Source: Agromyces flavus
GTDB lineage: Bacteria; Actinomycetota; Actinomycetes; Actinomycetales; Microbacteriaceae
NCBI RefSeq assembly: GCF_900104685.1
Contig: NZ_LT629755.1
Location: forward strand, 3,410,001-3,474,000
Direction: 5' to 3'
DNA length: 64,000 nucleotides
Shown here: positions 23,545 to 32,219 of the stretch, piece by piece
Position numbering within the stretch: position 1 is the first letter of the stretch
Layout: each line of letters begins with the position of its first letter
Translations under genes and position numbers: made by a program
The notes under the pieces: model-generated
The model's database searches: none
What the model was told of the DNA's origin: nothing
What the model saw: the letters and a program-made list of their open reading frames with translations, nothing else

Positions 23545-25830
23545 TCAGCGTGCGCGCTCGAGTGCCGCCCGGGCCGACGCCTCGGGTCGCAGGTCGAGGC
23601 GTCGCAGCAGCTGCGCGTTGGCCGCCACGATGATCGTCGAGAGCGACATCAGGATGGCGCCCACGGACATCGGCAGGACGAACCCGATCGGCGCGAGCAC
23701 GCCGGCCGCCAGCGGAACCGAGACCAGGTTGTAGCCGGCCGCCCACCAGAGGTTCTGCTTCATCTTGCGGTAGCTCGCGCGCGACAGCTCGATCACCGAG
23801 AGCACCGAGCGCGGGTCGCTCGAGGCGAGGATGACGCCGGCCGAGGCGATCGCGACATCCGTGCCGGCACCGATGGCGATGCCGACGTCGGCCTGCGCGA
23901 GCGCCGGCGCGTCGTTCACTCCGTCGCCGACCATCGCGACCGAGAGGCCCTCGCGCTGGAGCTCCTGGACCTTCGCGGCCTTGTCCTCGGGCCGCACGCC
24001 GGCGAAGACCCGGTCGATGCCGAGCTGCTCGGCGACCGTGCGGGCCACCGGCTCGGCGTCGCCCGTGATCATCACGACCTGGACGCCGACGGCGTGCAGC
24101 GCGTCGACGGCCTCGAGCGACTCGGGACGGACCTCGTCGGCGAGCGCGATCGCGCCCGCGACCTCGCCGTCGACCACGATGTGCAGCACCGTCGAGCCGC
24201 GCTCGGCCCACGCCGCCGACTCGGGCAGCGGCGCGAGCCCCTCGCGGGCGAGGAGTCCGGGGCCGCCGACGTGCACGGCGCGGCCGACCACGTCGGCGGT
24301 GACGCCGACCGCCGCCGACGCCTCGAAGCCGGATGCCGCCTGCAGAACGAGCTCGCGGCGCCCGGCCTCGACGACGATGGCCTTCGCGAGCGGGTGCTCG
24401 GAGTCGTGCTCGGCGGCCGCGGCGAGCGCGAGCACCTCGGACACGTCGTGGCCCGGCGCGGCCGCGGCATCCGTCACCGCGGGCTCGCCCCTGGTGAGCG
24501 TGCCCGTCTTGTCGAACAGCACCGCCTGGACCGTGCGCATGGTCTCGAGCGCGAGCCGGTCGGTCACGAGCACGCCACCGCGCGCCGCACGCTCGGTCGC
24601 GATCTGCACCACGAGCGGGATGGCGAGGCCGAGCGCGTGGGGGCACGCGATCACGAGCACCGTCACAGTGTGGATGACGCCCTCGTCGGGCAGGCCCACG
24701 AGCGCCCAGGCGACCGCGGTGATCGCGGCGGCGCCGAGCGCGAACCAGAACAACCAGCCGGCCGCGCGGTCGGCCAGGCGCTGCGCACGCGAGCTCGACG
24801 CCTGGGCCTGCGCGACGAGGCGCTGGATACCGGCGAGCGCGGTGTCGTCGCCGATCGCGCCGACCCGGACCCGGATAGCGGTGTCGGTGGCGACCGTGCC
24901 CGCGACGACGTGGTCGCCGGGGCCGCGGCTCACGGTGCGGGACTCGCCCGTGATCATCGACTCGTCCATCGCGGCGGTCCCGTCGATCACGTCGCCGTCG
25001 GCGGGCACGCGCCCGCCGGGACGGACGATCACGACGTCGCCGAGCGCGAGGTCGGACGGCGAGACGGTCTCGACCCCGGCATCCGTCACGCGTTCGGCCT
25101 CGTCGGGCAGGAGGGCCGCGAGCGCGTCGAGCGCCGAGGATGTCGCCGCGAGCGAGCGCATCTCGAGCCAGTGGCCGAGCAGCATGATCACGATGAGGAG
25201 GGAGAGCTCCCACCAGAAGTCGAGGTCGTGGGGGAAGAACCCGAGGCTCGAGCCGAGCGATGAGATGTACGCGACGGTGATCGCCATGCCGATGAGGAGC
25301 ATCATGCCGGGCTTGCGCGCCCGCAGCTCCGACACGGCGCCCGTGAGGAACGGCGAGCCGCCCCAGAAGTAGATGACCGAGCCGAGCACGGGCGGGATCC
25401 ACTGCACGATCGGGTTGTCTGGCAACTGGTAGCCGAAGAGGTCGGCGAACATCGCGCTGAACCCGATCGTCGGGATCGCGAGGCCGAGCATGATCCAGAA
25501 CAGGCGGCGGAACTGGCCGACGTGGTCTCCGTGGCCCGCGTGACCGGCGTGCATGTCATGTCCCGCGTGCACGTCATGTCCCGCGTGCACGTCGTGCGTC
25601 TCATGTCCCGCGTGCACGTCATGTCCCGCGTGCACGTCGTACGTCTCATGTCCCGCGTGCGTGTCGTGCCCGGCGTGCATCTCGTGTCCCGCGTGCATGT
25701 CGTGCCGCGCGTGCACGTCGTGGCCCGCGTGCACGTCGTGTCCCGCGTGCATATCGTGCCTGGCGTGCGTGTCGTGCTCCGCGTGGCCGGCCGCGGCCGT
25801 GCCGGCGTCGTGGGGGCGCTGCGTGTCCAT
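23545..25830 (-). CDS. CopB-type copper-translocating P1B-ATPase with His-rich N-terminus
   Basis: 761 residues. ATP-driven export of copper or silver across the membrane. Residues 16-103 form a His ladder with His at every third position. Then transmembrane helices, the actuator loop with MITGES (292-297), the metal-site motif CPH (396-398) that defines the CopB subgroup (P1B-3), the phosphorylation motif DKTGT (440-444), HP (SEHPLAKA) and GDGVNDAPAL. No CxxC metal-binding domain. CGGAGGT precedes the ATG, and a CsoR-type box with a TATATT hexamer lies upstream, so copper induction is likely. It is divergent from the calcium-type ATPase. Confidence 0.93.
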   Translation of the reverse strand: MDTQRPHDAGTAAAGHAEHDTHARHDMHAGHDVHAGHDVHARHDMHAGHEMHAGHDTHAGHETYDVHAGHDVHAGHETHDVHAGHDVHAGHDMHAGHAGHGDHVGQFRRLFWIMLGLAIPTIGFSAMFADLFGYQLPDNPIVQWIPPVLGSVIYFWGGSPFLTGAVSELRARKPGMMLLIGMAITVAYISSLGSSLGFFPHDLDFWWELSLLIVIMLLGHWLEMRSLAATSSALDALAALLPDEAERVTDAGVETVSPSDLALGDVVIVRPGGRVPADGDVIDGTAAMDESMITGESRTVSRGPGDHVVAGTVATDTAIRVRVGAIGDDTALAGIQRLVAQAQASSSRAQRLADRAAGWLFWFALGAAAITAVAWALVGLPDEGVIHTVTVLVIACPHALGLAIPLVVQIATERAARGGVLVTDRLALETMRTVQAVLFDKTGTLTRGEPAVTDAAAAPGHDVSEVLALAAAAEHDSEHPLAKAIVVEAGRRELVLQAASGFEASAAVGVTADVVGRAVHVGGPGLLAREGLAPLPESAAWAERGSTVLHIVVDGEVAGAIALADEVRPESLEAVDALHAVGVQVVMITGDAEPVARTVAEQLGIDRVFAGVRPEDKAAKVQELQREGLSVAMVGDGVNDAPALAQADVGIAIGAGTDVAIASAGVILASSDPRSVLSVIELSRASYRKMKQNLWWAAGYNLVSVPLAAGVLAPIGFVLPMSVGAILMSLSTIIVAANAQLLRRLDLRPEASARAALERAR
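25522..25785 (-). repeat. HAGHDV/HAGHDM coding repeat array
   Basis: Degenerate tandem repeats encoding HAGHDV, HAGHDM and HAGHET units, CAC/CAT at every third codon from residue 16 to 103 except one TAC (Tyr64). The repeated DNA (for example CGTGCACGTCATGTCCCGCG on the + strand) suggests growth by slippage. Confidence 0.85.
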
Positions 25831-25859
25831 GGTGACCTCCGAGCCTGTGCCGTCGAATA

Positions 25860-25874
25860 TACCCCTAGGGGGTA
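25860..25874. promoter_or_regulatory. CsoR-type copper operator
   Basis: TACCCCTAGGGGGTA within AATATACCCCTAGGGGGTAT, a textbook CsoR/copper-box dyad, 30 bp from the copper-ATPase start. TATATT on the minus strand (25856-25861) overlaps it as a -10 element. The csoR gene itself is not in the window. Confidence 0.85.
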
Positions 25875-25987
25875 TTTCTCCACAACCATGAGGACAACGT
25901 CATCATTCCCGCATCACGGCATCGCCGCACCCACCGGGGTGGACCGATCGTTTGCAGGCCGGTGGTGCGGGCCCGGAGGATGGAATC

Positions 25988-28849
25988 ATGCCCGCGATCC
26001 CGGGAGCGACGCCCGACGCACTCGACGCCGCGCTCGCCGATCCGATCGAGGTCGCGCGGCGGCTCGACGTCGATCCCGAACGAGGCCTCACCGCCGCCGA
26101 CGCCGCCACCCGCCTGGCCGCCCACGGACCGAACGAGCTCCGCAGTGCCGGGGGTACCCCGTTCTGGCGACGTGTCGTCGCCCAGGTCGCCGACCCGCTG
26201 ATCCTGCTGCTCATCGCGGCGATCGCCGTCTCCCTGATCGCCTGGCTGGTGGAGGGCGCGGAGGGCTGGCCGATCGACGCCATCGTCATCTTCGGCATCA
26301 TCGTCCTCAACGCGGTGCTCGGCCTCGTGCAGGAGTCCCGCGCGGAGCGCGCGGTCGCGGCGCTCGCCGTGATGACCCGCGCTCGCTCCACCGTGCTGCG
26401 CGACGGCACCCTCCGCACGGTCCCGAGCGCCGAGCTGGTACCGGGCGACCTCCTCGTGCTCGCCGAGGGCGACCAGGTCGGCGCCGACGCGCGCGTCGTC
26501 CGCGCGACCTCGCTGCAGGTGGCGGAGGCGGCGCTCACGGGCGAGAGCACGACGGTCGAGAAGCATCCCGAGACCCTCACCGAGCGCGTTCCGCTCGGCG
26601 ACCGTCACGACATGGTGTTCAAGGGCACCGCGGTGAGCCGCGGCACCGGACGCGCGATCGTGACCGCGACGGGCATGTCGACCGAGATGGGCGCGATCGC
26701 GACCCTGCTCGACGAGACCGTGGCCGAGCCCACGCCCCTCCAGGTCGAGGTCGGACACCTCGGTCGCACGCTCGGCCGCATCGTGATCGGCATCGCCATC
26801 GTCGTGATGCTCACGGTCGCGCTCGTACAGGGCGTGCGCACCCCGTCCGAGTGGGTCACGGTGCTGCTGCTCGGCGTGTCGCTCGCCGTCGCGGCCGTGC
26901 CGGAGGGCCTGCCCGCCATCCTGTCGCTGGTGCTCGCGCTGGGGGTGCAGCGGATGGCGCGGCGCAACGCCGTCGTGAAGACGCTTTCGAGCGTCGAGAC
27001 GCTCGGTTCCGCCTCGGTGATCTGCACCGACAAGACCGGCACGCTCACGACGAACCAGATGACGATCCAGCGGATCGTCACGGCGTCCGGCACGGTCGAC
27101 CTCGGGGGCGTGGGCTACGCGCCCGTCGGCCGGGCGACCGTGAAGGGGCGTCCGCTCGAGGATGGGCCGCTGCGGACCGAGGTCGGGATCGTGCTCGGCG
27201 CGGGCTCGCTCGCGAACGACGCGCAGCTCGCCGAGCGCGAGGGCGAGTGGAGGATCGAGGGCGATCCGACCGAAGCGGCGTTCCTCGTCGCGGCGCGCAA
27301 GCTCGAGGGCACCACGGTCGAGGCGGCGCGCTACGACCGGGTGGGCGAGGTGCCGTTCAGCTCCGAACGGAAGATGATGTCGACGGCGCACCGGCACGAG
27401 CGCGGCGACCTCGTGGTGCTGAGCAAGGGCGCGCCCGACGTCCTGCTCGAGCACTGCACGCGCATCCGCATCGGGCCCGACATCGTCCCGCTCGACGCCG
27501 TGCGACGCGCGCGGGCGCTCGCCGACGCCGAGGCGCTGTCCGAGGAGGCGTTCCGCACGATCGGCGTGGCCTACCGACCGGCGCCGGAACTCGGGGGCGG
27601 CGACGGCGGGCCGGATGTCACGGGGTTCGACGAGTCCGCGGAGCACGACCTCGTCTACGCGGGGGTCGTGGGCATCATCGACCCGCCGCGTCCCGAGGTG
27701 CGGCCGGCCATCGCCGAGGCGCGCGCCGCCGGCATCCGCGTCGTCATGATCACCGGCGACCATCCGGCGACCGCGGCGCGCATCGCCCGCGACCTCGGAA
27801 TCATCGACGAGGACGGCATCGCGCTGCCCGGCGCGCGCCTCGACGGCATGGACGACCGCCAGCTGCGCGACGCCGTGCGCACGGTCTCGGTGTTCGCGCG
27901 CGTCGCCCCGCAGCACAAGCTCCGCATCGTCGACGCACTGCAGGCCGAGGGGCTGATCGTCGCGATGACCGGGGACGGCGTCAACGACGCGCCCGCCCTG
28001 AAGTCGGCGGACATCGGCATCGCGATGGGCATCACGGGCACCGAGGTCACGAAGGAGGCGGCGAACATGGTGCTCGCCGACGACGATTTCGCCACCATCG
28101 TGCACGCGGTCCGCGAGGGCCGTGGCATCTTCGACGACATCCGGAAGTTCCTGCGCTACCTGCTCTACTCGAACATGGGCGAGGTGCTCACGGTGTTCCT
28201 GGGCGTGGTCTTCGCGGGCGCGCTCGGCTTCACGGCGGCGAGCGAGGGGGGTCTCGTGCTCCCGCTGGTCGCCACGCAGATCCTGTGGATCAACCTCGTC
28301 ACCGACTCCGGGCCTGCCCTCGCGATGGGCGTCGACCCCGAGATCGACGACGTCATGGCCCGCCCGCCGCGCGGCCTCCACGATCGCGCCATCGACCTCG
28401 GCATGTGGATCGGCATCGGCGTGACGGGCCTCGTCATCGCGGTCATCACGCTCCTGACGATGGACATGTTCCTGCCGGGTGGAATCGTCCCCGGCGGGAC
28501 CGACACGTTCGACGTCGCGCGCACGGCCGGATTCACGACGCTCGTGTTCGCGGGGCTGTTCACGGCCTTCAACGCGCGCTCGGCGACCTCGAGCGCGTTC
28601 CGCGGCCTGTTCACCAACCGCTGGCTGTGGGGCGCGGTCGCGCTCGCCGTCGTGCTCCAGGTCGCCGTCGTCTCGCTGCCGCCGCTGCAGGTCGCGTTCG
28701 GCACCGCTCCGCTCGACGGCGTGCACTGGCTGGTGTGCGCGGGCATGGCCTCGGTCGTGCTGTGGGTCGAGGAGCTGCGCAAGCTCGGCATCCTCCTGGC
28801 GACGCGGCGACGTGCGGATGGCGCCGGCGCGCGGTTTCGCGCTGCGTGA
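25988..28849 (+). CDS. P2-type (calcium-like) cation-transporting ATPase
   Basis: 953 residues with the whole P-type core: cation ATPase N-terminal domain (about 15-85), VAEAALTGESTTVEKHP, VAAVPEGLPAILS (the PEGLP of Ca2+ and related P2A pumps), CTDKTGTLTTNQM, MITGDHPATAARIARDLG, MTGDGVNDAPALK and a C-terminal transmembrane domain. Probably exports Ca2+ or Mn2+; the exact ion cannot be told. GGAGGATGG before the ATG at 25988 fixes the start. It faces the copper ATPase across a 157-bp region with the copper box, but that box is near the other gene. Confidence 0.9.
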   Translation: MPAIPGATPDALDAALADPIEVARRLDVDPERGLTAADAATRLAAHGPNELRSAGGTPFWRRVVAQVADPLILLLIAAIAVSLIAWLVEGAEGWPIDAIVIFGIIVLNAVLGLVQESRAERAVAALAVMTRARSTVLRDGTLRTVPSAELVPGDLLVLAEGDQVGADARVVRATSLQVAEAALTGESTTVEKHPETLTERVPLGDRHDMVFKGTAVSRGTGRAIVTATGMSTEMGAIATLLDETVAEPTPLQVEVGHLGRTLGRIVIGIAIVVMLTVALVQGVRTPSEWVTVLLLGVSLAVAAVPEGLPAILSLVLALGVQRMARRNAVVKTLSSVETLGSASVICTDKTGTLTTNQMTIQRIVTASGTVDLGGVGYAPVGRATVKGRPLEDGPLRTEVGIVLGAGSLANDAQLAEREGEWRIEGDPTEAAFLVAARKLEGTTVEAARYDRVGEVPFSSERKMMSTAHRHERGDLVVLSKGAPDVLLEHCTRIRIGPDIVPLDAVRRARALADAEALSEEAFRTIGVAYRPAPELGGGDGGPDVTGFDESAEHDLVYAGVVGIIDPPRPEVRPAIAEARAAGIRVVMITGDHPATAARIARDLGIIDEDGIALPGARLDGMDDRQLRDAVRTVSVFARVAPQHKLRIVDALQAEGLIVAMTGDGVNDAPALKSADIGIAMGITGTEVTKEAANMVLADDDFATIVHAVREGRGIFDDIRKFLRYLLYSNMGEVLTVFLGVVFAGALGFTAASEGGLVLPLVATQILWINLVTDSGPALAMGVDPEIDDVMARPPRGLHDRAIDLGMWIGIGVTGLVIAVITLLTMDMFLPGGIVPGGTDTFDVARTAGFTTLVFAGLFTAFNARSATSSAFRGLFTNRWLWGAVALAVVLQVAVVSLPPLQVAFGTAPLDGVHWLVCAGMASVVLWVEELRKLGILLATRRRADGAGARFRAA

Positions 28850-28891
28850 ACATGCGCGCGCTCGGGTCCGGCGGCATGCTGGGATGACGCC

Positions 28892-29884
28892 ATGGACCTG
28901 CTCATCCTCGGTGGAACCCAGTGGCTCGGACGTGCGCTCGCCGGGGAGGCGGTGCGTCGCGGACATCGCGTGACGTGCCTCGCACGCGGCGAGGCGGGTG
29001 CGGTCGCGCCCGGGGCCGAGCTCGTCGTCGCCGACCGCGACGCGGCGGGGACCGCTGCCTACTCCTCCGTGGTCGGTCGGCACTGGGACGCGGTCGTCGA
29101 CCTGACCCGCCAGCCGGGGCACGCCCGCCGCGCTGCGGCCGCACTGGCCGAGCAGGTCGACCACGTGACCTTCATCTCCTCGTGCAGCGTGTACGCGCGA
29201 CACGACGAGCCCGGTGCCGACGAGTCGGCCGAGCTGCTGCCGCCGCTCGACGCCGACGACTCCGCACCCGAGACCTACGGCGAGGCGAAGGTCGCCTGCG
29301 AGGCGGCGTGGCGCGACGCCGCGGCGGAGCGCCTGCTCGTCGTGCGACCCGGCCTCATCGGCGGTCCCGGCGACCCGTCCGACCGGGCGGGCTATTGGGT
29401 CGCGCGTGCGGCTCGCGACGACGCGCCCATGCTCGTGCCCGACATCCCGGACAGCGCCGTGCAGGTCATCGACGTGCGCGACCTCGTCCGCTTCGTGCTC
29501 GACGCGATCGAGCGCGGGCTCGTCGGGACGTTCAATGCGGTGGGGCCGCGCACCACCTTCGCCGACTGGCTCGCCGCCTCTCGGGAGGTCGGCGGACACG
29601 ATGGCGAGCTCGTCACGGCCTCCCCCGGCCGACTCGTCGAGCTGGAGATGGCCGAGTGGGCGGGTCCCGACTCGCTGCCGCTCTGGATCGCCGATCCGAC
29701 CTGGGACGCGTTCCTCGACCGCTCGAACGCGGCCGCGGTGCGCACGGGCCTCGAGCTGCGCCCGATGCGCGAGCATCTCGTCGACGCGCTCGCTTGGGAG
29801 CGAGAGGCGGGGCTCGATCGCTCACGCCGCGCGGGACTCGGCCCGGATCGGGAACGCGAGCTGATCGACGCCCTCCGGCGCTGA
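28892..29884 (+). CDS. NAD-dependent epimerase/dehydratase-like protein
   Basis: 330 residues, extended short-chain dehydrogenase fold. The N-terminus MDLLILGGTQWLGRALA is an atypical dinucleotide loop (GGTxxLG); ISSCSVYARHD replaces the usual SSxxVY and YGEAKVACE gives the YxxxK pair (Tyr near 129). Such atypical members may bind NAD(P) as reductases or as RNA-binding (CSP41-like) proteins. It begins 42 bases after the ATPase stop and could be co-transcribed. The reaction is unknown. Confidence 0.75.
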   Translation: MDLLILGGTQWLGRALAGEAVRRGHRVTCLARGEAGAVAPGAELVVADRDAAGTAAYSSVVGRHWDAVVDLTRQPGHARRAAAALAEQVDHVTFISSCSVYARHDEPGADESAELLPPLDADDSAPETYGEAKVACEAAWRDAAAERLLVVRPGLIGGPGDPSDRAGYWVARAARDDAPMLVPDIPDSAVQVIDVRDLVRFVLDAIERGLVGTFNAVGPRTTFADWLAASREVGGHDGELVTASPGRLVELEMAEWAGPDSLPLWIADPTWDAFLDRSNAAAVRTGLELRPMREHLVDALAWEREAGLDRSRRAGLGPDRERELIDALRR

Positions 29885-29896
29885 TCGACGCGCGCC

Positions 29897-29912
29897 GTCC
29901 GGGATCGCGGAC
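29897..29912. promoter_or_regulatory. Hut operator copy 3, upstream of the arginase-family gene
   Basis: GTCCGGGATCGCGGAC matches the hutU/hutH palindrome at 14 of 16 positions. Its centre is 62.5 bp before the ATG, exactly as in the other two sites. Confidence 0.75.
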
Positions 29913-29954
29913 GGTGCGCGGGGGACGACCCGAGCGGCGCGGCATCCGCGTCGC

Positions 29955-29960
29955 TAGCCT
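29955..29960 (+). promoter_or_regulatory. Leaderless -10 element of hutG (TAGCCT)
   Basis: TAGCCT, six bases CGGAAG, then ATG. The same layout (hexamer, CGGA, two bases, ATG) is found at hutU and hutH. Confidence 0.7.
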
Positions 29961-29966
29961 CGGAAG

Positions 29967-30965
29967 ATGACCGGCCCCGTCCTCTCGCACGACCCGCTCT
30001 GGCCACGCGCGGGCGACTGGCCCGCGATCGAGGCGCTCGCCGACGGGGCCCGCGCCGACCTCACGATCCTCGGCGTGCCGGCGTCGCGCTCGTCGCTCTC
30101 GCCCACGAACGCGCACACCACGCCGGCAGCGATCCGGGAGGCGCTGCGGCGGTACAGCCCAGCGCTCGTGCCCGACCGGTCGCGCGACGTGTTCGGCCCG
30201 CCCGACGCGCGCCCGCCCGGCGTGGTCGACCTCGCGGAGCTCGGGTACGCCGACGCGGGCGACATCGACGAGCCCGACGGCGAGGCCGGTGAGGCGCGCA
30301 CGCGCGCCCGCGTCGCCGAGGTGCTCGACCGTTCCGACGCGATCATCGCGCTCGGCGGCGACAACTCGGTGACCGTCGCGACCGCGCTGGGCGCGTGGGG
30401 CGACGACCTCGCCCGCGCCGGACTGGTGACGATCGACGCCCACCACGACCTGCGGGAGGGGGTATCGAACGGCTCGCCGGTGCGTCGGCTCATCGAGGCC
30501 GGCCTCGATCCGCGCCGCATCGTGCAGATCGGCATCGCCGACTTCGCGAACTCGGCCGCGTATGCGCGCCGGGCCGAGGAACTGGGCATCACCGTGGTCC
30601 ACCGCGACGAGCTGCACCATCGGCAGCTCGGCGCGCTCATGGCCGAGGCGCTCCTGATCGCGGGCGCGGCAGGCGGCCCGGTCCACCTCGACGTGGACGT
30701 CGACGCGTGCGACCGCTCGGTCGCGCCCGCCTGCCCCGCGTCGGTCCCCGGGGGCCTGACGGCGTGGGAGCTTCGCGCGCTCGTCCGCGCCGCGGCATCC
30801 GACCCGCGCGTTCGAAGCGCCGACCTCGTCGAGATCGACGCGACCACCGATGCGCCCGACGGTCGCACGGTTCGCCTCGCGGCGCTCTGCGTGCTCGAGT
30901 TCGCGGCGGGAATCGCGATTCGGAAGGTGCCGCCGCCCGAGGAGGGTGGCAGACTCGGCGCATGA
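29967..30965 (+). CDS. hutG: Arginase-family hydrolase, probable formimidoylglutamase
   Basis: 332 residues, ureohydrolase fold with two-metal motifs: GGDNSVT (130-136), DAHHDLR (157-163) and DVDACD (244-249). Predicted to split N-formimino-L-glutamate to glutamate and formamide, the last step of histidine breakdown. Sequence alone only gives the arginase superfamily; the assignment rests on the hut operator and matching leaderless promoter upstream. Asn133 stands where arginases and agmatinases have a metal-binding His (GGDH). The stop overlaps the next start (ATGA). Agmatinase or guanidino-hydrolase are alternatives. Confidence 0.75.
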   Translation: MTGPVLSHDPLWPRAGDWPAIEALADGARADLTILGVPASRSSLSPTNAHTTPAAIREALRRYSPALVPDRSRDVFGPPDARPPGVVDLAELGYADAGDIDEPDGEAGEARTRARVAEVLDRSDAIIALGGDNSVTVATALGAWGDDLARAGLVTIDAHHDLREGVSNGSPVRRLIEAGLDPRRIVQIGIADFANSAAYARRAEELGITVVHRDELHHRQLGALMAEALLIAGAAGGPVHLDVDVDACDRSVAPACPASVPGGLTAWELRALVRAAASDPRVRSADLVEIDATTDAPDGRTVRLAALCVLEFAAGIAIRKVPPPEEGGRLGA

Positions 30966-31444
30966 AGACGCTCGTGCTCGTCCGCCACGCGAAGTCGGCG
31001 TGGGGCGACCCGACGCTCGCCGACCACGACCGCCCGCTCAACGATCGCGGCCGACGCGATGCGCCCGAGATGGGCCGGCGCCTCCGCGAGCGCGGCGTCG
31101 CACCCGACGCGATCCTGTCGAGCACCGCGGTGCGCGCTCGCAGCACGGCCGAGGCGATCGCCGACGAGCTCGGCGCGGCGCGCGGCGTGCTCGCGTTCGA
31201 CGAGCGGCTCTACGGCTCGTCGCCCGAGACGATCCTCGAGGTCGTCGGCGAGGTCGACGACGAGATGACGACCGTCCTCGTCGTCGCGCACGATCCGGGC
31301 ATGTCCGATCTCGCGAACCAGCTGTCGGGCGAGATCGAGCACATGCCCACGTGCGGCGTGGCCGAGTTCCGCTTCGCCGCGTGGTCGTGGTCCGAGATCG
31401 GCGAGGCCGAACCGCTCGAGGTGCACCTCGACACCCCGCACTGA
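30962..31444 (+). CDS. SixA-type histidine phosphatase
   Basis: 160 residues, histidine phosphatase superfamily. LVRHAKSAWGDP near residue 6 has the catalytic RHA(K) motif; ILSSTAVRARSTAE and VVAHDPGMSDLANQL carry the second Arg and His. In Escherichia coli SixA removes phosphate from the nitrogen phosphotransferase protein; in Actinobacteria the partner is not defined. Translationally coupled to the hutG candidate by an ATGA overlap. Confidence 0.87.
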   Translation: MKTLVLVRHAKSAWGDPTLADHDRPLNDRGRRDAPEMGRRLRERGVAPDAILSSTAVRARSTAEAIADELGAARGVLAFDERLYGSSPETILEVVGEVDDEMTTVLVVAHDPGMSDLANQLSGEIEHMPTCGVAEFRFAAWSWSEIGEAEPLEVHLDTPH

Positions 31445-31478
31445 CGGGGCGTCCCGACAGCGAGTCCGAGGGCGACGT

Positions 31479-32219
31479 TCAGTCGCCGGATGCGGCGAGC
31501 ATGCGCCGCACGTACGGCGTCGCCGGGTCGGCGGCGAGCTCATCCAACGTGCCGCGCTGCGTGACGCGGCCGTCCTCGAGTACGAGCACGGCGTCGGCGA
31601 GCGCCGCGGCGTCGGCGCGGCTGTGGGTCACGAAAACCGTCGCGCCGCCGAACTCGCGAACGTGCGCGGCGAGCTCGGCGCGCATGTCGTCGCGCACCTC
31701 GACGTCGAGCGCCGACATCGGCTCGTCGAGCAGCAGCACATCGGGCTCGGCGGCGAGCGCTCGCGCGAGCGCCACCCGTTGCGCCTGGCCGCCCGACAGC
31801 TCGCCCGGCAGCCGGTCGGCGAGGGCGGCCAGGCCGTAGCGCTCGAGCCACGGCTCGGCGACGGCGCGGGCGGCGACGCGCGAGACGCCGCGCATCCGTG
31901 CGGCGAAGCCCACGTTGTCGCGCACGGTGAGATGGGGGAACAGCACGTGGTCCTGGAACACGACGCCGACGCGACGACGTTCGGGCGGCAGCTCGTCGAC
32001 CGTCCGGTCGCCGATCCGCACCCCACCCGCGTCGAGCGGCACGAGTCCCGCGATCGCGGCGAGCAGGGTCGACTTGCCGGCTCCGTTCGGGCCGATGACG
32101 GCGAGCGGATGTCCCGGCGCGACGTCGAACGCGGCGGCGACCCGGTGCCCGCCGCGCGTGACCGTCACATCGGCCCGGAGGATCGGATGCGCCGACGTCG
32201 ACGCCTGGCCGGGCGTCAT
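31479..32219 (-). CDS. modC: Molybdate ABC transporter ATP-binding protein
   Basis: 246-residue ABC ATPase energising molybdate import: Walker A GPNGAGKST near 43, Q-loop VFQDHVLF, signature LSGGQAQRVALARA, Walker B LLLDEPMSALD, switch His in THSRADA. It is shorter than ModC proteins with a C-terminal TOBE domain; here the TOBE domain is on the separate regulator gene at the start of the operon. ATGA overlap with modB. Last gene of the operon. Confidence 0.93.
   Translation of the reverse strand: MTPGQASTSAHPILRADVTVTRGGHRVAAAFDVAPGHPLAVIGPNGAGKSTLLAAIAGLVPLDAGGVRIGDRTVDELPPERRRVGVVFQDHVLFPHLTVRDNVGFAARMRGVSRVAARAVAEPWLERYGLAALADRLPGELSGGQAQRVALARALAAEPDVLLLDEPMSALDVEVRDDMRAELAAHVREFGGATVFVTHSRADAAALADAVLVLEDGRVTQRGTLDELAADPATPYVRRMLAASGD

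Noticed and set aside
25553..25891. Plus-strand open frame with a Cys-rich SCPACTSCPAC-type repeat, metallothionein-like
   Set aside because: It is the exact antisense of the His-ladder codons of the copper ATPase; it lacks a ribosome site and its repeats follow from the HAGHDV codons.
25865..29776. 1300-codon minus-strand open frame
   Set aside because: Shadow of the calcium-type ATPase and epimerase genes, caused by high third-position GC; composition is Arg/Asp/His-rich without domains.
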